Source: Clavibacter michiganensis
GTDB taxonomy: Bacteria; Actinomycetota; Actinomycetes; Actinomycetales; Microbacteriaceae
Direction: 5' to 3'
Assembly: GCF_016907085.1 (NCBI RefSeq)
Contig: NZ_JAFBBJ010000001.1
Coordinates: forward strand, 2,666,001 to 2,730,000
Length of the DNA stretch: 64,000 nucleotides
Shown here: positions 18,790 to 27,308 of the stretch, piece by piece
Position numbering within the stretch: the first letter of the stretch is position 1
Layout: every line of letters begins with the position of its first letter
The notes under the pieces: model-generated
What the model was told of the DNA's origin: nothing
Databases searched by the model: none
What the model saw: only the letters and a program-made list of their open reading frames with translations
Program-made: the position numbers and the translations under genes

Positions 18790-20438
18790 CGCGGATCGGC
18801 GGCGGGTCGGTCCTTCCGCGGCCGCCGCACCACGCCCACCGCGGTGATCCCCGCCGCGCCGAGCGCGATGGCGAGGACGGCCAGGAACGGCAGCTCGTCG
18901 GCCGACATGCCCGTGGCCGCGAGGGTGTCGCCGCGCGCGGCGGAGGCGTCGGCGGCGGCGAGCTCGGCGGGCGAGCCCGGGAGCCGACCGGGGTCGGACG
19001 CGCCGGGCGCGGTCGTCCCGGGATCCACCGCGGCGGCGCCCGTGAGGCAGCGGCGCACCTCGGCCGTGTCGTAGAACAGCGAGCCCGGGGCGATGGGCGT
19101 GCAGCCCGCGCGGAACGGGATCGCCTTCTCGTCGTAGAGCATCCGCACGATGGCGCGGCCGCTCGCGTCGCGGAAGACGTCCCACTGCACGTTCGCGGCC
19201 ATCGGTGTGACGGTCTCGCCGCGCCAGGCGTTCGTCGCGTACGTGTACGGGGCCTCCGGGGTCACGGGCTGCGTCGAGCCGGGCAGGCCGAGGAGGGCCG
19301 CGAACGGGATGATCGTCTCGGCGTGCGCGAAGCGGAAGGTCGCGGCCGTGGAGGATCCGGCGAGCCGCGCGTCCATCGAGTCGAGGAAGTCGTCGAGGAG
19401 CGGCGTGGCCATCCTGTACGTGATGTCGCTGCCCTGGAACGCCGGGCCCTTCGAGTAGAAGTCCTCCGCGTCGAGCAGGTAGGCGAACCACTCGGTGTCC
19501 GCGTCGTCGCCCGCGAAGTAGCGGTCGAAGTCGACGCTGACCTCCTCCGTCATGTCGGGCGCGATGATGTAGAGGTTGTAGAGCATCATCGCGGCGTCGA
19601 GCTCGTCGTCGACGTGGGTGCCGCCGTCGCCGCCGTCGACGAAGTGGAACTGCCCGGCCGCGAGGCGGTCGACGAAGGCGGGCGTGTAGACGCGCTCGAG
19701 CAGGCGGCGGGCGGCCTCGTGGCTGCGGGGCTGGGCGTGGATCGCATCCACCGCGGCGGTCACCGCGGGCCCGTCCTCGTACGCCTGGTAGTCGGCGTTG
19801 GCGGCCGACTTGTGGAAGTAGAGCGTGTCGGGGTCCTTCTGGATGTCCTTCGGCAGGTGCGAGGCGAGGAGCGGATCCGCTCGCTTCAGGCCCTCGGCGA
19901 ACGCCTTGCCGGATGCGGTGGCGCGCGCCTCGCCCGAGCTCTCGAGCGCGACGGTGTCGGATCCCGCGTCGATCCCGGCGAAGAGCGACGGCAGCCGCTC
20001 GACCACGCGCGCGCCGATGCCGCGGTGCTGGTCGGCGCCCTGGCCCGTGAGGTTGCCGTAGCCGAGCTTCTTGTTCGCGGCCGTGAGCTTCGCCACCTCC
20101 GGGCCGAGGGTCCGGCCGAGCGACGTCAGCGCGCCCTCGGATCGCGCCTGCTCCCACACCTGCGTGGTGAGGGAGTCGTACTTGAAGCTCGACAGGGCGC
20201 GGGATCCGTGGCGCGCGACCGACTCCGTGTAGACGGGCGCGAACCCGGCGGGCGCGGGCGCGAGGTCGGCCGCGGTGCCCTGCGGCTGGTACGGGGTCTT
20301 GCTGCTGTAGTACGTGCGGCCGGCCGCGCCGGTGCCGGTCGCGGCGAGCGCCGGGAGGGCGGATCCGCCGGCGGCGATCCCGAGGGCCAGCGCGAGCGCG
20401 ACGGAGGCGGACAGGCGGCGGCGGGTGCGGAGGCGCAT
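18786..20438 (-). CDS. Wall-anchored histidine-type phosphatase, phytase/MINPP-like
   Basis: 550-residue secreted acid phosphatase of histidine-phosphatase clade 2. A signal peptide ends near residue 33 (LPALAAT); the catalytic motif is SVARHGSR with His77, and the proton donor is in FAHAET near residue 394. Relatives hydrolyse phytate and other inositol polyphosphates. The C-terminus has LAATG (506-510), a hydrophobic helix and a basic tail, the LAxTG sorting signal recognised by class E sortases of actinobacteria. So the enzyme is probably wall-bound and frees phosphate from plant phytate; activity is inferred. Confidence 0.88.
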   Translation of the reverse strand: MRLRTRRRLSASVALALALGIAAGGSALPALAATGTGAAGRTYYSSKTPYQPQGTAADLAPAPAGFAPVYTESVARHGSRALSSFKYDSLTTQVWEQARSEGALTSLGRTLGPEVAKLTAANKKLGYGNLTGQGADQHRGIGARVVERLPSLFAGIDAGSDTVALESSGEARATASGKAFAEGLKRADPLLASHLPKDIQKDPDTLYFHKSAANADYQAYEDGPAVTAAVDAIHAQPRSHEAARRLLERVYTPAFVDRLAAGQFHFVDGGDGGTHVDDELDAAMMLYNLYIIAPDMTEEVSVDFDRYFAGDDADTEWFAYLLDAEDFYSKGPAFQGSDITYRMATPLLDDFLDSMDARLAGSSTAATFRFAHAETIIPFAALLGLPGSTQPVTPEAPYTYATNAWRGETVTPMAANVQWDVFRDASGRAIVRMLYDEKAIPFRAGCTPIAPGSLFYDTAEVRRCLTGAAAVDPGTTAPGASDPGRLPGSPAELAAADASAARGDTLAATGMSADELPFLAVLAIALGAAGITAVGVVRRPRKDRPAADPR

Positions 20439-20635
20439 GGGTTCCTGGCGGAGCGGGCGCGGCGCGGGGTGCGCGCGGCGGCGGGTGCGGGTCGGTCGCG
20501 GGCGCGACGGGGGCGACGCTAGGCGGATCGCATGACGCGGCGGTGTCCCGGCGCTGAACGGGCGGGGTGACGGCCGCGCGCCGGAGCGGGCCCCGGGCGC
20601 CCGTAGGGTGGGAGGACGCGGGCGAGGGGAGTCGG

Positions 20636-21565
20636 ATGATCGGGGTGCTGACCGGCTTCGCCATCATCGGCTTCATCATCGCCGTGGGCTACGGCGTCGG
20701 CCGCTCCGGGATCGCGGGGCCCGGCGCCCAGCACTCCCTCAACCGCGTCGCGTTCTTCGTCGCGACGCCCGCGCTGCTGTTCACGGTGCTGGCGAAGGCC
20801 GACCTGCACGTCGTGTTCTCGGCGTTCCTGCTCACGTCGGCGAGCGCGGTGGCGGTCGCGGCGATCCTCTACCTGGTCGTGGCGCGGATCCTCTTCCGCC
20901 GGCCGGTCGCGGAGACCACCATCGGCGCGGCGTCCGCGAGCTACGTCAACGCCAACAACATCGGCCTGCCGGTCGCGATCTACGTGCTCGGCGACGCCCA
21001 GCTCGTCGCGCCCGTGCTGCTGCTCCAGCTGCTGGTGCTCGCGCCGACCACGCTCACGGTGCTCGACATCTCGAGCCGCGGATCCGCGTCGGTGGTCGGG
21101 ATCCTCACGCAGCCGCTGCGCAACCCGATGATCATCGCGTCGATGCTCGGCATCCTCATCGCGATCACCGGGCTGCAGGTCCCCGACGCGATCTACGAGC
21201 CCTTCCGGCTGATCGGCGGCGCGGCGATCCCCATCGTGCTGATGGCGTTCGGCATGTCGCTCGTGGGGCGGAAGCCGCTCGCGCCGGGATCCGGTCGCGG
21301 CGAGATCATCGTGGCCTCGGTGATCAAGACGGTGGTGATGCCGCTCGCCGCGTTCCTGCTCGCGCGGTTCGCGTTCCACCTTGACGCGCCGCAGACGTTC
21401 GCGGCGACCGTGATCGCGGGCCTGCCGACCGCGCAGAACATCTTCAACTTCGCGTCGCGCTACGAGCGCGGCGTGGTGCTCGCGCGCGACACCGTGCTGA
21501 TCACGACGGTCGCGTCGATCCCGGTGCTGCTGGTGATCGCGGCGCTGCTGGCGCCCGGGACCTAG
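20636..21565 (+). CDS. AEC family transporter (auxin-efflux-carrier-like permease)
   Basis: 309-residue membrane protein with about ten helices of the auxin efflux carrier (AEC) family, whose bacterial members move organic acids such as malate or malonate. Conserved signs are SLNRVAFFVATPALLF, SYVNANNIGLPVAIYVLG in the middle and GLPTAQNIFNFASRYERG before the last helices. ATG 20636 has GAGGGGA upstream; a TAGGGT hexamer at 20604 may be its -10. Monocistronic; substrate not predictable. Auxin itself is not implied by the name. Confidence 0.92.
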   Translation: MIGVLTGFAIIGFIIAVGYGVGRSGIAGPGAQHSLNRVAFFVATPALLFTVLAKADLHVVFSAFLLTSASAVAVAAILYLVVARILFRRPVAETTIGAASASYVNANNIGLPVAIYVLGDAQLVAPVLLLQLLVLAPTTLTVLDISSRGSASVVGILTQPLRNPMIIASMLGILIAITGLQVPDAIYEPFRLIGGAAIPIVLMAFGMSLVGRKPLAPGSGRGEIIVASVIKTVVMPLAAFLLARFAFHLDAPQTFAATVIAGLPTAQNIFNFASRYERGVVLARDTVLITTVASIPVLLVIAALLAPGT

Positions 21566-21583
21566 CGGCCCCGGGCTCGCGAC

Positions 21584-21739
21584 CTAGCGGCGACCGGTGG
21601 AGGCGCGCTGGGCGGCGCGCTTCTGCGAGCGCTTCGCCATCTGCGCCTTGCCCTTGGCCATGGCGGCCTTGCCCTGACGGCTGCGCAGGAACTTCCGGAT
21701 GACGGGGACGGCGACGAACAGGAAACGGATCAGCGGCAT
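21584..21739 (-). CDS. Small basic protein
   Basis: 51 residues: a short hydrophobic N-terminus (PLIRFLFVAVPVIRKFL) followed by a Lys/Arg/Ala-rich tail (KGKAQMAKRSQKRAAQR), net strongly positive. It may sit at the membrane or bind nucleic acid; no function is known to me. GAGGAG lies five bases ahead of the ATG at 21739, which supports real translation. It ends 18 bp from the convergent AEC gene. Confidence 0.65.
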   Translation of the reverse strand: MPLIRFLFVAVPVIRKFLRSRQGKAAMAKGKAQMAKRSQKRAAQRASTGRR

Positions 21740-21875
21740 GGTGCTCCTCGGGGGATCTGCGCGGATCGGTGGACCCCCGCCCTGACGACCCTGCCAGGTC
21801 CGGGCGCGCGCGACCGGGATCGGGGGCGGATGCGACGGGGAGCGGCCAGGCGGGGCGGGACGACGGGACCGGCGG

Positions 21876-22568
21876 TCAGCCCGCGTCGCCCAGCCGCTCG
21901 GCCGCACGGACGACGAGCGGTGCGCGCTCACGCCGGGCGTGGGCCATCGCCTCCTCGACCTGCGCCGGGTCGGCCTCGGGGCGCGACGGGTGCCCCGCGT
22001 CGAACGGCGGCCGCGGGTCGTACTCGAGGGCCAGCTGGATCGCGCGGGCCTCCGCGTCGCCCGCGATCTCCGCCGCGAGCACCAGCGCCGCGTCGATGCC
22101 GCTCGTCACGCCGCCGCCCGTGATCAGGTTCCCGTCCCGCACGACGCGCTCGGCCACGGGGATCGCGCCCAGCAGCTCGAGCAGCGGATGCGAGGCCCAG
22201 TGGGTCGTGGCCCGGCGCCCGCGGAGGAGGCCCGCGGCGCCGAGCGCGAAGGCCCCGGTGCAGACCCCGAGCACGTGCCTGGCGCCCGCCGCCTGCCGCT
22301 CGATGAACGCGACGGCCTCGGCGTCGGCCATGAGGTCGAAGGCACCGCGGCCGCCGGGCACGAGGAGCACGTCGGCCTGCGGGGCGTCGGCGAACGAGGT
22401 AGTCGGCAGGAGCGCGAAGCCGCTGTCGGTCGGGACGGGCTCGATGCGGTGCCAGGCGAGGTCGACCACGGCGCCGGGGAGCCGGGACAGCACCTGCACC
22501 GGACCGGTGAGGTCGAGCTGGGTCACGTGCGGGAAGACGAGCGAGACGATGCGCAGGGGTGCGGTCAT
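21876..22568 (-). CDS. DJ-1/PfpI family protein (class I glutamine-amidotransferase-like)
   Basis: 230-residue protein of the DJ-1/PfpI superfamily, subgroup resembling the N-terminal domain of GlxA/FtrA regulators and isonitrile hydratase. RIVSLVFPHVTQLDLTGPV opens the fold, ADVLLVPGG is the strand before the site, and VLGVCTGAFALGAAGLL is the nucleophile elbow with the conserved Cys. TTHWASHP and GVTSGIDAAL follow. There is no AraC DNA-binding part. ATG 22568 overlaps the stop of the upstream NAD-dependent gene by 4 bases (ATGA), so the two are coupled. Substrate unknown. Confidence 0.86.
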   Translation of the reverse strand: MTAPLRIVSLVFPHVTQLDLTGPVQVLSRLPGAVVDLAWHRIEPVPTDSGFALLPTTSFADAPQADVLLVPGGRGAFDLMADAEAVAFIERQAAGARHVLGVCTGAFALGAAGLLRGRRATTHWASHPLLELLGAIPVAERVVRDGNLITGGGVTSGIDAALVLAAEIAGDAEARAIQLALEYDPRPPFDAGHPSRPEADPAQVEEAMAHARRERAPLVVRAAERLGDAG

Positions 22569-23539
22569 GCCCCGATGATCCCCGGTGCCGCGGCGGATCC
22601 GTCGCGGACCCACGCGACCTCGGCGCGCAGCAGCTCCGCGCCCGGCCCGACGGGGGCGTAGCCGAGCGCGAGGGACGCGCGCGTGTCGAGCACGATCGGG
22701 TGCGCGGCGGCCCACGGGTGGGCGCCGCCGTCGACGCCCGGCGCCAGCGGCACGATGCGTCCGCGCCAGCCGAGCTCGTCGGCGATCACGGCGACGATCT
22801 CGGCGGCCGTGAGCGGATCCGGGTCGGCGGAGTGGAGGATCCGCGCGCCGGGCACGTCGGCGACCCGCGCGATGAGCGCCGCCGCGTTCGCCGCCGCGGT
22901 GAGGTGGTCGACGGACGCGCCGCGGTCGGCCAGCTCGATGGTCTCCGCGCCCGCGAGCATCCGCTCGGCGATCGCTCGGGTGCGGGCGTTCCTGGCCCAC
23001 CTGCCGTGCACCTTGGACGGGCGGATCACCGTCACCGGCAGCCCGCTGTCGAGGGCCGCCCGCTCCACGGCGACCTTCGAGGGCGCGTAGCCCTCGCGCG
23101 TGAAGGGGTCGGTGCCGGGGGCGGCGGTCGGGAGCGTCGGGCCGTCCTCGGGGATCGGGACGGGGAAGCGCGGCGGCTCGTCGCCGTTGACGTGCCGGCC
23201 CGCGTCGTCGACGTGCACGGCGCGGGAGGAGGCGACGACGACGGATCCGCTCGCCCGCATCGCCGGCAGCAGCGCCTGGACGTCGGCCGCCGTGAACGCG
23301 ACGAGGTCGACGAGCAGGTCGACGCCGTCGCCGGTCAGCCGCTCGATGCCGCGGGCGTCGGCGCGGTCGACGGCGTGGAAGCGCACGCCGAGGTCGGCGA
23401 GGGCGGCGGGCATGGCGAGCGGATCGCGGCCCGTCACGTCGACCGACCACCCGTCGCGCGCCAGTCGCTCGGCCGTCGCGCCGCCGATCGCGCCGGTCCC
23501 GCCGAGGACGAGGGCGCGACGCGCAGAGGAGGAGGGCAT
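22565..23539 (-). CDS. NAD-dependent epimerase/reductase family protein
   Basis: 324-residue extended-SDR-like protein. The NAD(P) site is ALVLGGTGAIGGATAERLA at the N-terminus; SVVVASSRAVHVD is the catalytic Ser strand and EGYAPSKVAVE holds a YxxxK-like pair, followed by VTVIRPSKVHG. This pattern matches atypical SDRs acting on nucleotide sugars or as isoflavone-type reductases. ATG 23539 follows TAGGCT (23548-23553, minus) by 8 nt. First gene of a two-gene operon with the DJ-1-like gene. Confidence 0.85.
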   Translation of the reverse strand: MPSSSARRALVLGGTGAIGGATAERLARDGWSVDVTGRDPLAMPAALADLGVRFHAVDRADARGIERLTGDGVDLLVDLVAFTAADVQALLPAMRASGSVVVASSRAVHVDDAGRHVNGDEPPRFPVPIPEDGPTLPTAAPGTDPFTREGYAPSKVAVERAALDSGLPVTVIRPSKVHGRWARNARTRAIAERMLAGAETIELADRGASVDHLTAAANAAALIARVADVPGARILHSADPDPLTAAEIVAVIADELGWRGRIVPLAPGVDGGAHPWAAAHPIVLDTRASLALGYAPVGPGAELLRAEVAWVRDGSAAAPGIIGA

Positions 23540-23605
23540 GGTCGTCGAGCCTAGGGGGAGGCGCGAGCGAGGCGTGACGGAGCATCGGTCCGCCAGGATG
23601 GGCGC

Positions 23606-23998
23606 ATGCGCCTCCACGACTCCGAGGTCCGGCTGATCGACGCCGCAGAGGCCCTCGCCCGGACGCTCGGCGCGGACCCGGACCACACCATGGCGGCGGC
23701 GGCCCTCGACGTCGCCGGCCGGATCCACACCGGCGTCAACGTCTTCCACTTCACGGGCGGCCCGTGCGCGGAGCTCGTCGCGCTGGGCGCCGCCGCCGCC
23801 GCGCACGCGGGACCGCTCGTCGCGATGGCGGCGGTGGGCGACGGCGGTCGCGGGATCGCCCCGCCCTGCGGCCGGTGCCGCCAGGTGATGCTGGATCTCC
23901 AGCCCGGCATCCGCGTGGCCGTGCCCGGCGTCGACGGACCCGAGATGATCGCGATCCGCGACCTGCTGCCGGTCTCCTATTCGCTGCCCGACGCGTAG
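23606..23998 (+). CDS. Cytidine deaminase-like zinc protein
   Basis: 130-residue protein with the cytidine-deaminase zinc site: GPCAELVALG gives the Cys ligand and the catalytic Glu, and APPCGRCRQVML gives the PCxxC pair. The length fits free-nucleoside deaminases (cytidine or blasticidin-S type). VAGRIHTGVNVFHFTGG replaces the usual GRVYTGVNVEN-like region, so substrate may differ from cytidine. Start ATG 23606 lies 6 nt after CAGGAT. Divergent from the epimerase-like gene. Confidence 0.85.
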   Translation: MRLHDSEVRLIDAAEALARTLGADPDHTMAAAALDVAGRIHTGVNVFHFTGGPCAELVALGAAAAAHAGPLVAMAAVGDGGRGIAPPCGRCRQVMLDLQPGIRVAVPGVDGPEMIAIRDLLPVSYSLPDA

Positions 23999-24046
23999 GC
24001 GACCGGGATCGCGTGCGGAGAGCGCGCGTGCCGCGACGGCGGCGCG

Positions 24047-24102
24047 TGGTGGAGAGCTCCGGAAATCGAACCAGACGAGGCACCCCGATAGGTGCGCTCC
24101 CC
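24047..24102 (-). ncRNA. 56-nt tRNA-like element lacking an anticodon arm
   Basis: On the minus strand GGGGAGC (24102-24096) pairs with GCTCTCC (24057-24051) over all 7 bp, counting one G-U, and the latter is followed by ACCA, that is a discriminator A and an encoded CCA. Inside are one hairpin (GCACC/GGTGC) and a T-arm-like hairpin TCTGG-TTCGATTT-CCGGA, whose loop is one base too long. There is room for only one other arm, so no anticodon. TAGGTT lies 11 bp upstream. It may be a decayed tRNA, an attachment-site scar, or a real small RNA. Confidence 0.35.
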
Positions 24103-24199
24103 GAATGGAAGACAACCTAGCGGATCCGACAGGGCCGCCGCACGTCGGCCGCCGCCGCGCTCGGGATGCCGGCGTCGCGACGCCGGTGGGGAGGGAGCG

Positions 24200-24904
24200 T
24201 CAGCCGCCGACGGTCCGGACCCGCACCGTCTCGCCGTCGTCCTCCAGCTCGAACGCCAGCGTGGTGCCCAGGGGGAACGCGTCGCGGAGCTCCTGCGGCT
24301 GGTCGGCGGTGACGACGACGGCCGTGCGCGCGGGGACGGCGCCCGTGGCGCAGCCCTCGGGGCCCTCGACCGAACCGTCCTGCTTCGCCGGGCCGGCCAC
24401 CAGGCAGACCTCCTCCGCGCCCGTCCTCGCCTCGACCCTCGGCACGCGTCCGACCGAGATCCCGTGGAACGTGGCGAAGAGCGAGCCGGGCGCGATGGAT
24501 CCCGTGTCGACCGAGAGGTAGGTCGCGTTGTCCGGCACCGGCGGCGGCTCCAGCTCCAGCATCGCGACCGTGCCGCGCTCCTCGCCGAGCCACCAGGCGG
24601 TGCCACCCGCGGCGGCGACCGCGACGATCACGAGGGAGGCGGCCCAGGCGGCGACGAGGCGCGGGCGGATGCGCGGGCTGCGTCGCACGCGCCGGGGAGG
24701 TGCCGCGTCGGATCCGCCGTCGCGCGGGGCGGTCTCACGAGTGCCGTCCGGCTCGCCCCGATCAGGATCCGCCGAGGACGCCGCACCCCGCCCCTCGAGC
24801 TCGCGCAGCCGCGCGGATGCGGCGGCGTCGCGCGGATCCCGATCCGGCCCGAAGACGCGGCGGCGCAGCTCCGCGATCTCCGCCCGCCGGTCGTCGTCGT
24901 CCAT
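24200..24904 (-). CDS. Membrane-anchored hypothetical protein
   Basis: 234 residues. The N-terminal 80 are charged and probably cytoplasmic (AEIAELRRRVFGPDRDP, then Asp/Arg/Pro-rich), followed by a single helix LVAAWAASLVIVAVAAAGGTAWW (given here only as its bounds, about 82-105), then an extracellular domain of about 125 residues with a Cys pair (EEVCLVAG and EGCATGAV) likely forming a disulfide. I recognise no family. CACGAT ends 6 nt before the ATG. Not linked to its neighbours. Confidence 0.7.
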   Translation of the reverse strand: MDDDDRRAEIAELRRRVFGPDRDPRDAAASARLRELEGRGAASSADPDRGEPDGTRETAPRDGGSDAAPPRRVRRSPRIRPRLVAAWAASLVIVAVAAAGGTAWWLGEERGTVAMLELEPPPVPDNATYLSVDTGSIAPGSLFATFHGISVGRVPRVEARTGAEEVCLVAGPAKQDGSVEGPEGCATGAVPARTAVVVTADQPQELRDAFPLGTTLAFELEDDGETVRVRTVGG

Positions 24905-24937
24905 CCCCGCATCGTGTCACGGGGCGGGCGATCCCGC

Positions 24938-25813
24938 TCAGCAGGCCGCGAACGCGTACCCGTCCTCGCTCGCGGGCACGAGGTCGCGGTCGCGCACGAT
25001 GGCGCGGGGCGCGGGATCCAGCGCCAGGATCCGCGCGCACACCTCGTCGGCCGTGCCGCGCAGGTCGTCGGTGTACTCGACGTCGAGCACGTGCGGCCCG
25101 TAGACCGCCGTGTAGTCGGCGCACTCCTTCCAGCGGTCGCACTCCTCGGCGATGGCGAAGTCGAAGCCGGCCTCGTCGCGACCGCGGGACCCGATGTCGG
25201 TGGTGTTCTTCTGCGCGACGGCGAGGCCGCGGTCGTGCGCGTGATCCACGAGCAGAGTCGCGAGGGCCAGCGCGTCGTCCGCATCCAGGGCGCCCGCGGA
25301 GCGGTACCAGGAGTCGAGGTTGTCGAACTCGACCGCCTGGAACCCGGCGTCGGCGCAGCGGTCGACCGTCGTCGCCTGCCGGGCCGCGATGGCCGTGCGC
25401 TTCTGGGCGGTCGAGGTGTCGAGGATGAACTCGTCGTCCCAGTTCGGATCCACGAGCGGCCCGTCGTCGCCCTGCACCAGCAGGTCGTCGGGCCAGGTCT
25501 CGCCCGGCTGGGTCTGGAAGCCGTTCACGTAGCAGACGCCGTACGCGCCGCCGGCGGGCTCGTCCGTGCTGTCGCGGACGACGATGCCCGCGCCCGCCGG
25601 CACGGGGGAGGCGCCGCCGAGCTGGTAGTCGAAGCCCGTGCCGACGGGCGGCAGGGTGACGGCCGCGGTCGTGTCGGCCGCGAGCACGCCGGTCGTCGCG
25701 GCGGATGCGGCGGCTCCCGCCGACGCGGTCCCGGGACGCGGATCCGCCGTCGCGCAGCCGGAGAGGACGACGAGGGCGGCGGTCGCGAGGGCGGCGGAGA
25801 GGAGGTGGCGCAT
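24938..25813 (-). CDS. Endo-alpha-1,4-polygalactosaminidase-like (GH114) lipoprotein
   Basis: 291-residue lipoprotein: lipobox LSGC with Cys19, a Ala/Thr-rich spacer, then a TIM-barrel domain of the GH114/TM1410 type. Family signs are FDYQLGG near the start, YGVCYVNGFQTQPGE, RCADAGFQAVEFDNLDSW with the conserved acidic pair, and VAQKNTTDIG. Characterised relatives cleave polygalactosamine polymers; here a surface or exopolysaccharide substrate is likely. TAGGGT (25820-25825, minus) ends 6 nt before the ATG and overlaps the stop codon of the upstream ASCH gene. Confidence 0.85.
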   Translation of the reverse strand: MRHLLSAALATAALVVLSGCATADPRPGTASAGAAASAATTGVLAADTTAAVTLPPVGTGFDYQLGGASPVPAGAGIVVRDSTDEPAGGAYGVCYVNGFQTQPGETWPDDLLVQGDDGPLVDPNWDDEFILDTSTAQKRTAIAARQATTVDRCADAGFQAVEFDNLDSWYRSAGALDADDALALATLLVDHAHDRGLAVAQKNTTDIGSRGRDEAGFDFAIAEECDRWKECADYTAVYGPHVLDVEYTDDLRGTADEVCARILALDPAPRAIVRDRDLVPASEDGYAFAAC

Positions 25814-25822
25814 GATCCGACC

Positions 25823-26257
25823 CTAGGCGGGGCGATCCACGGTGCCCACCACCCGGAAGCGCTCCAGCACGATCTCGGTGTCGTCGTCGAGCCGGAACCC
25901 GGCGGGCAGTTCGGCCGCGACCTCGGCCGAGGCCCAGAACCCCTCGTGCCCGGCGCGCCACTCCGCCACCGTGGTGAATCCCTCGCCCTCGTCCACCGCG
26001 TGCGCGAGCGGCACGTCCGCGAGCCGCGCGACCTCCACGGCCGTCGTCTCGACCACGAGCACCGGACGCCCGGCGGAGTCGACGACGGCGCCGCGGGATC
26101 CGACGACCGGCAGCTCCTCGTCGTCGGCGTCGTACTGGACGAGCAGCGAGCTCGTCGAGGTCTTCTCGCCCGACACGATCGCGGCCACGAGCTGATCCCG
26201 CAGCGGCCCCGGGAACGCGAACTCGACGGGCGGGAGGTCGGCGTCGGGCGTCGTCAT
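25823..26257 (-). CDS. ASCH domain protein
   Basis: 144-residue ASCH protein: FAFPGPLRDQLVAAIVSGEKTSTSSLL carries the GxKxxT-type signature (GEKTSTSS), then GSRGAVVDSAGRPVLVVETT and FTTVAEWRAGHEGFW. ASCH domains are RNA-binding folds related to PUA; some are amidohydrolases or RNases, so the function is open. The start ATG 26257 is fixed by TACGCT (26264-26269, minus) ending 6 nt before it, which rejects an upstream ATG adding 17 residues. Confidence 0.85.
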   Translation of the reverse strand: MTTPDADLPPVEFAFPGPLRDQLVAAIVSGEKTSTSSLLVQYDADDEELPVVGSRGAVVDSAGRPVLVVETTAVEVARLADVPLAHAVDEGEGFTTVAEWRAGHEGFWASAEVAAELPAGFRLDDDTEIVLERFRVVGTVDRPA

Positions 26258-26361
26258 GCGTCGAGCGTAGGAGCCGGACGCCGGACGCCGCGCCCGGACG
26301 CCGCGCACCCGCCGGGCCAGGCTGGACGTGACCCCACGATCCCCGAACGAAGGCGCAGCGC

Positions 26362-27270
26362 ATGAGCGAGATCCGCAACTCCGGCAACCAGTACGAGATC
26401 CAGGACCCGATCGCGCAGTACCCGTCCCCGCCGTTCCCGCAGCAGGAGCAGACGGGCCCCGGCGACGAGAAGCGCTTCGAGCCGACGCCCGACCACGGCC
26501 AGGACAGCTACGTCGGCTTCGGCCGCCTGGCGGGCCGCAGGGTCCTCATCACGGGCGCCGACTCCGGCATCGGGAAGGCCGTCGCCATCGCGTTCGCGCG
26601 CGAGGGCGCCGACATCGCGCTCAACTTCCTCGACGAGGAGCTCGAGGACGCGCGCGACACCGCGTCCACGATCGAGGCCGACGGGCGCACCGCCGCGCTC
26701 GTGCCCGGCGACATCTCCGACGAGACCGCGTGCCAGGACATCGTGCAGGCGTCCGTCGCGGCGCTCGGCGGGCTCGACTGCCTCGTGATGGTCGCGGGCT
26801 ACCAGCGCAACGAGGACGACATCCTCGACCTCGACTCCGAGCAGCTCGACCGCACGATGAAGACCAACGTCTACTCGCTGTTCTGGCTGAGCAAGGCCGT
26901 GATCCCGCACCTCCCGAAGGGCGGCAGCATCATCACGACGAGCTCCTCGCAGGCGTACCAGCCGAGCCCCGACAAGATCGACTACGCCGTCTCCAAGGGC
27001 GCGATCCGCAACTTCACGCAGGGGCTCGCGCAGCAGCTCGCGCCGAAGGGGATCCGCGTCAACTCGGTCGCGCCCGGCCCGTTCTGGACCGTGCTGCAGC
27101 CCGTCGGCCAGTCCGCGTCGGACGTGGAGGAGTTCGGATCCCAGTCGGTCTACGGCCGCCCCGGCCAGCCCGCGGAGATCGCCGCGACCTACGTGTTCCT
27201 CGCGAGCCAGGAGTCGAGCTTCACGAGCGGCGAGACGATCGCGGTCACGGGCGGCACGCCCGTCCACTGA
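26362..27270 (+). CDS. SDR family oxidoreductase, YghA-type
   Basis: 302-residue classical-fold SDR with the 50-residue N-terminal extension (QYPSPPFPQQEQTGPG) typical of the YghA/glucose-1-dehydrogenase-like group. Coenzyme site: VLITGADSGIGKAVAIAF; catalytic Ser in IITTSSSQAY and Tyr/Lys in IDYAVSKGAI; then VNSVAPGPFWT. Family members reduce aldehydes or oxidise sugars, often in general stress responses. GAAGG stands ten bases before the ATG. Monocistronic, ended by a hairpin at 27282-27300. Confidence 0.92.
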   Translation: MSEIRNSGNQYEIQDPIAQYPSPPFPQQEQTGPGDEKRFEPTPDHGQDSYVGFGRLAGRRVLITGADSGIGKAVAIAFAREGADIALNFLDEELEDARDTASTIEADGRTAALVPGDISDETACQDIVQASVAALGGLDCLVMVAGYQRNEDDILDLDSEQLDRTMKTNVYSLFWLSKAVIPHLPKGGSIITTSSSQAYQPSPDKIDYAVSKGAIRNFTQGLAQQLAPKGIRVNSVAPGPFWTVLQPVGQSASDVEEFGSQSVYGRPGQPAEIAATYVFLASQESSFTSGETIAVTGGTPVH

Positions 27271-27281
27271 CCCGGGACGCA

Positions 27282-27300
27282 GCCGCCGGGGAGAGGCGGC
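27282..27300. terminator. Hairpin between convergent SDR and MOSC genes
   Basis: GCCGCC (27282-27287) pairs with GGCGGC (27295-27300) over a 7-nt loop in the 38 bp between two convergent stops. Likely a bidirectional terminator. Confidence 0.45.
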
Positions 27301-27308
27301 GGGGCGCG

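Noticed and set aside
24047..24102. A functional tRNA gene
   Set aside because: Only 56 nt, no anticodon arm and an 8-nt T loop, so it cannot decode; kept only as a tRNA-like element.
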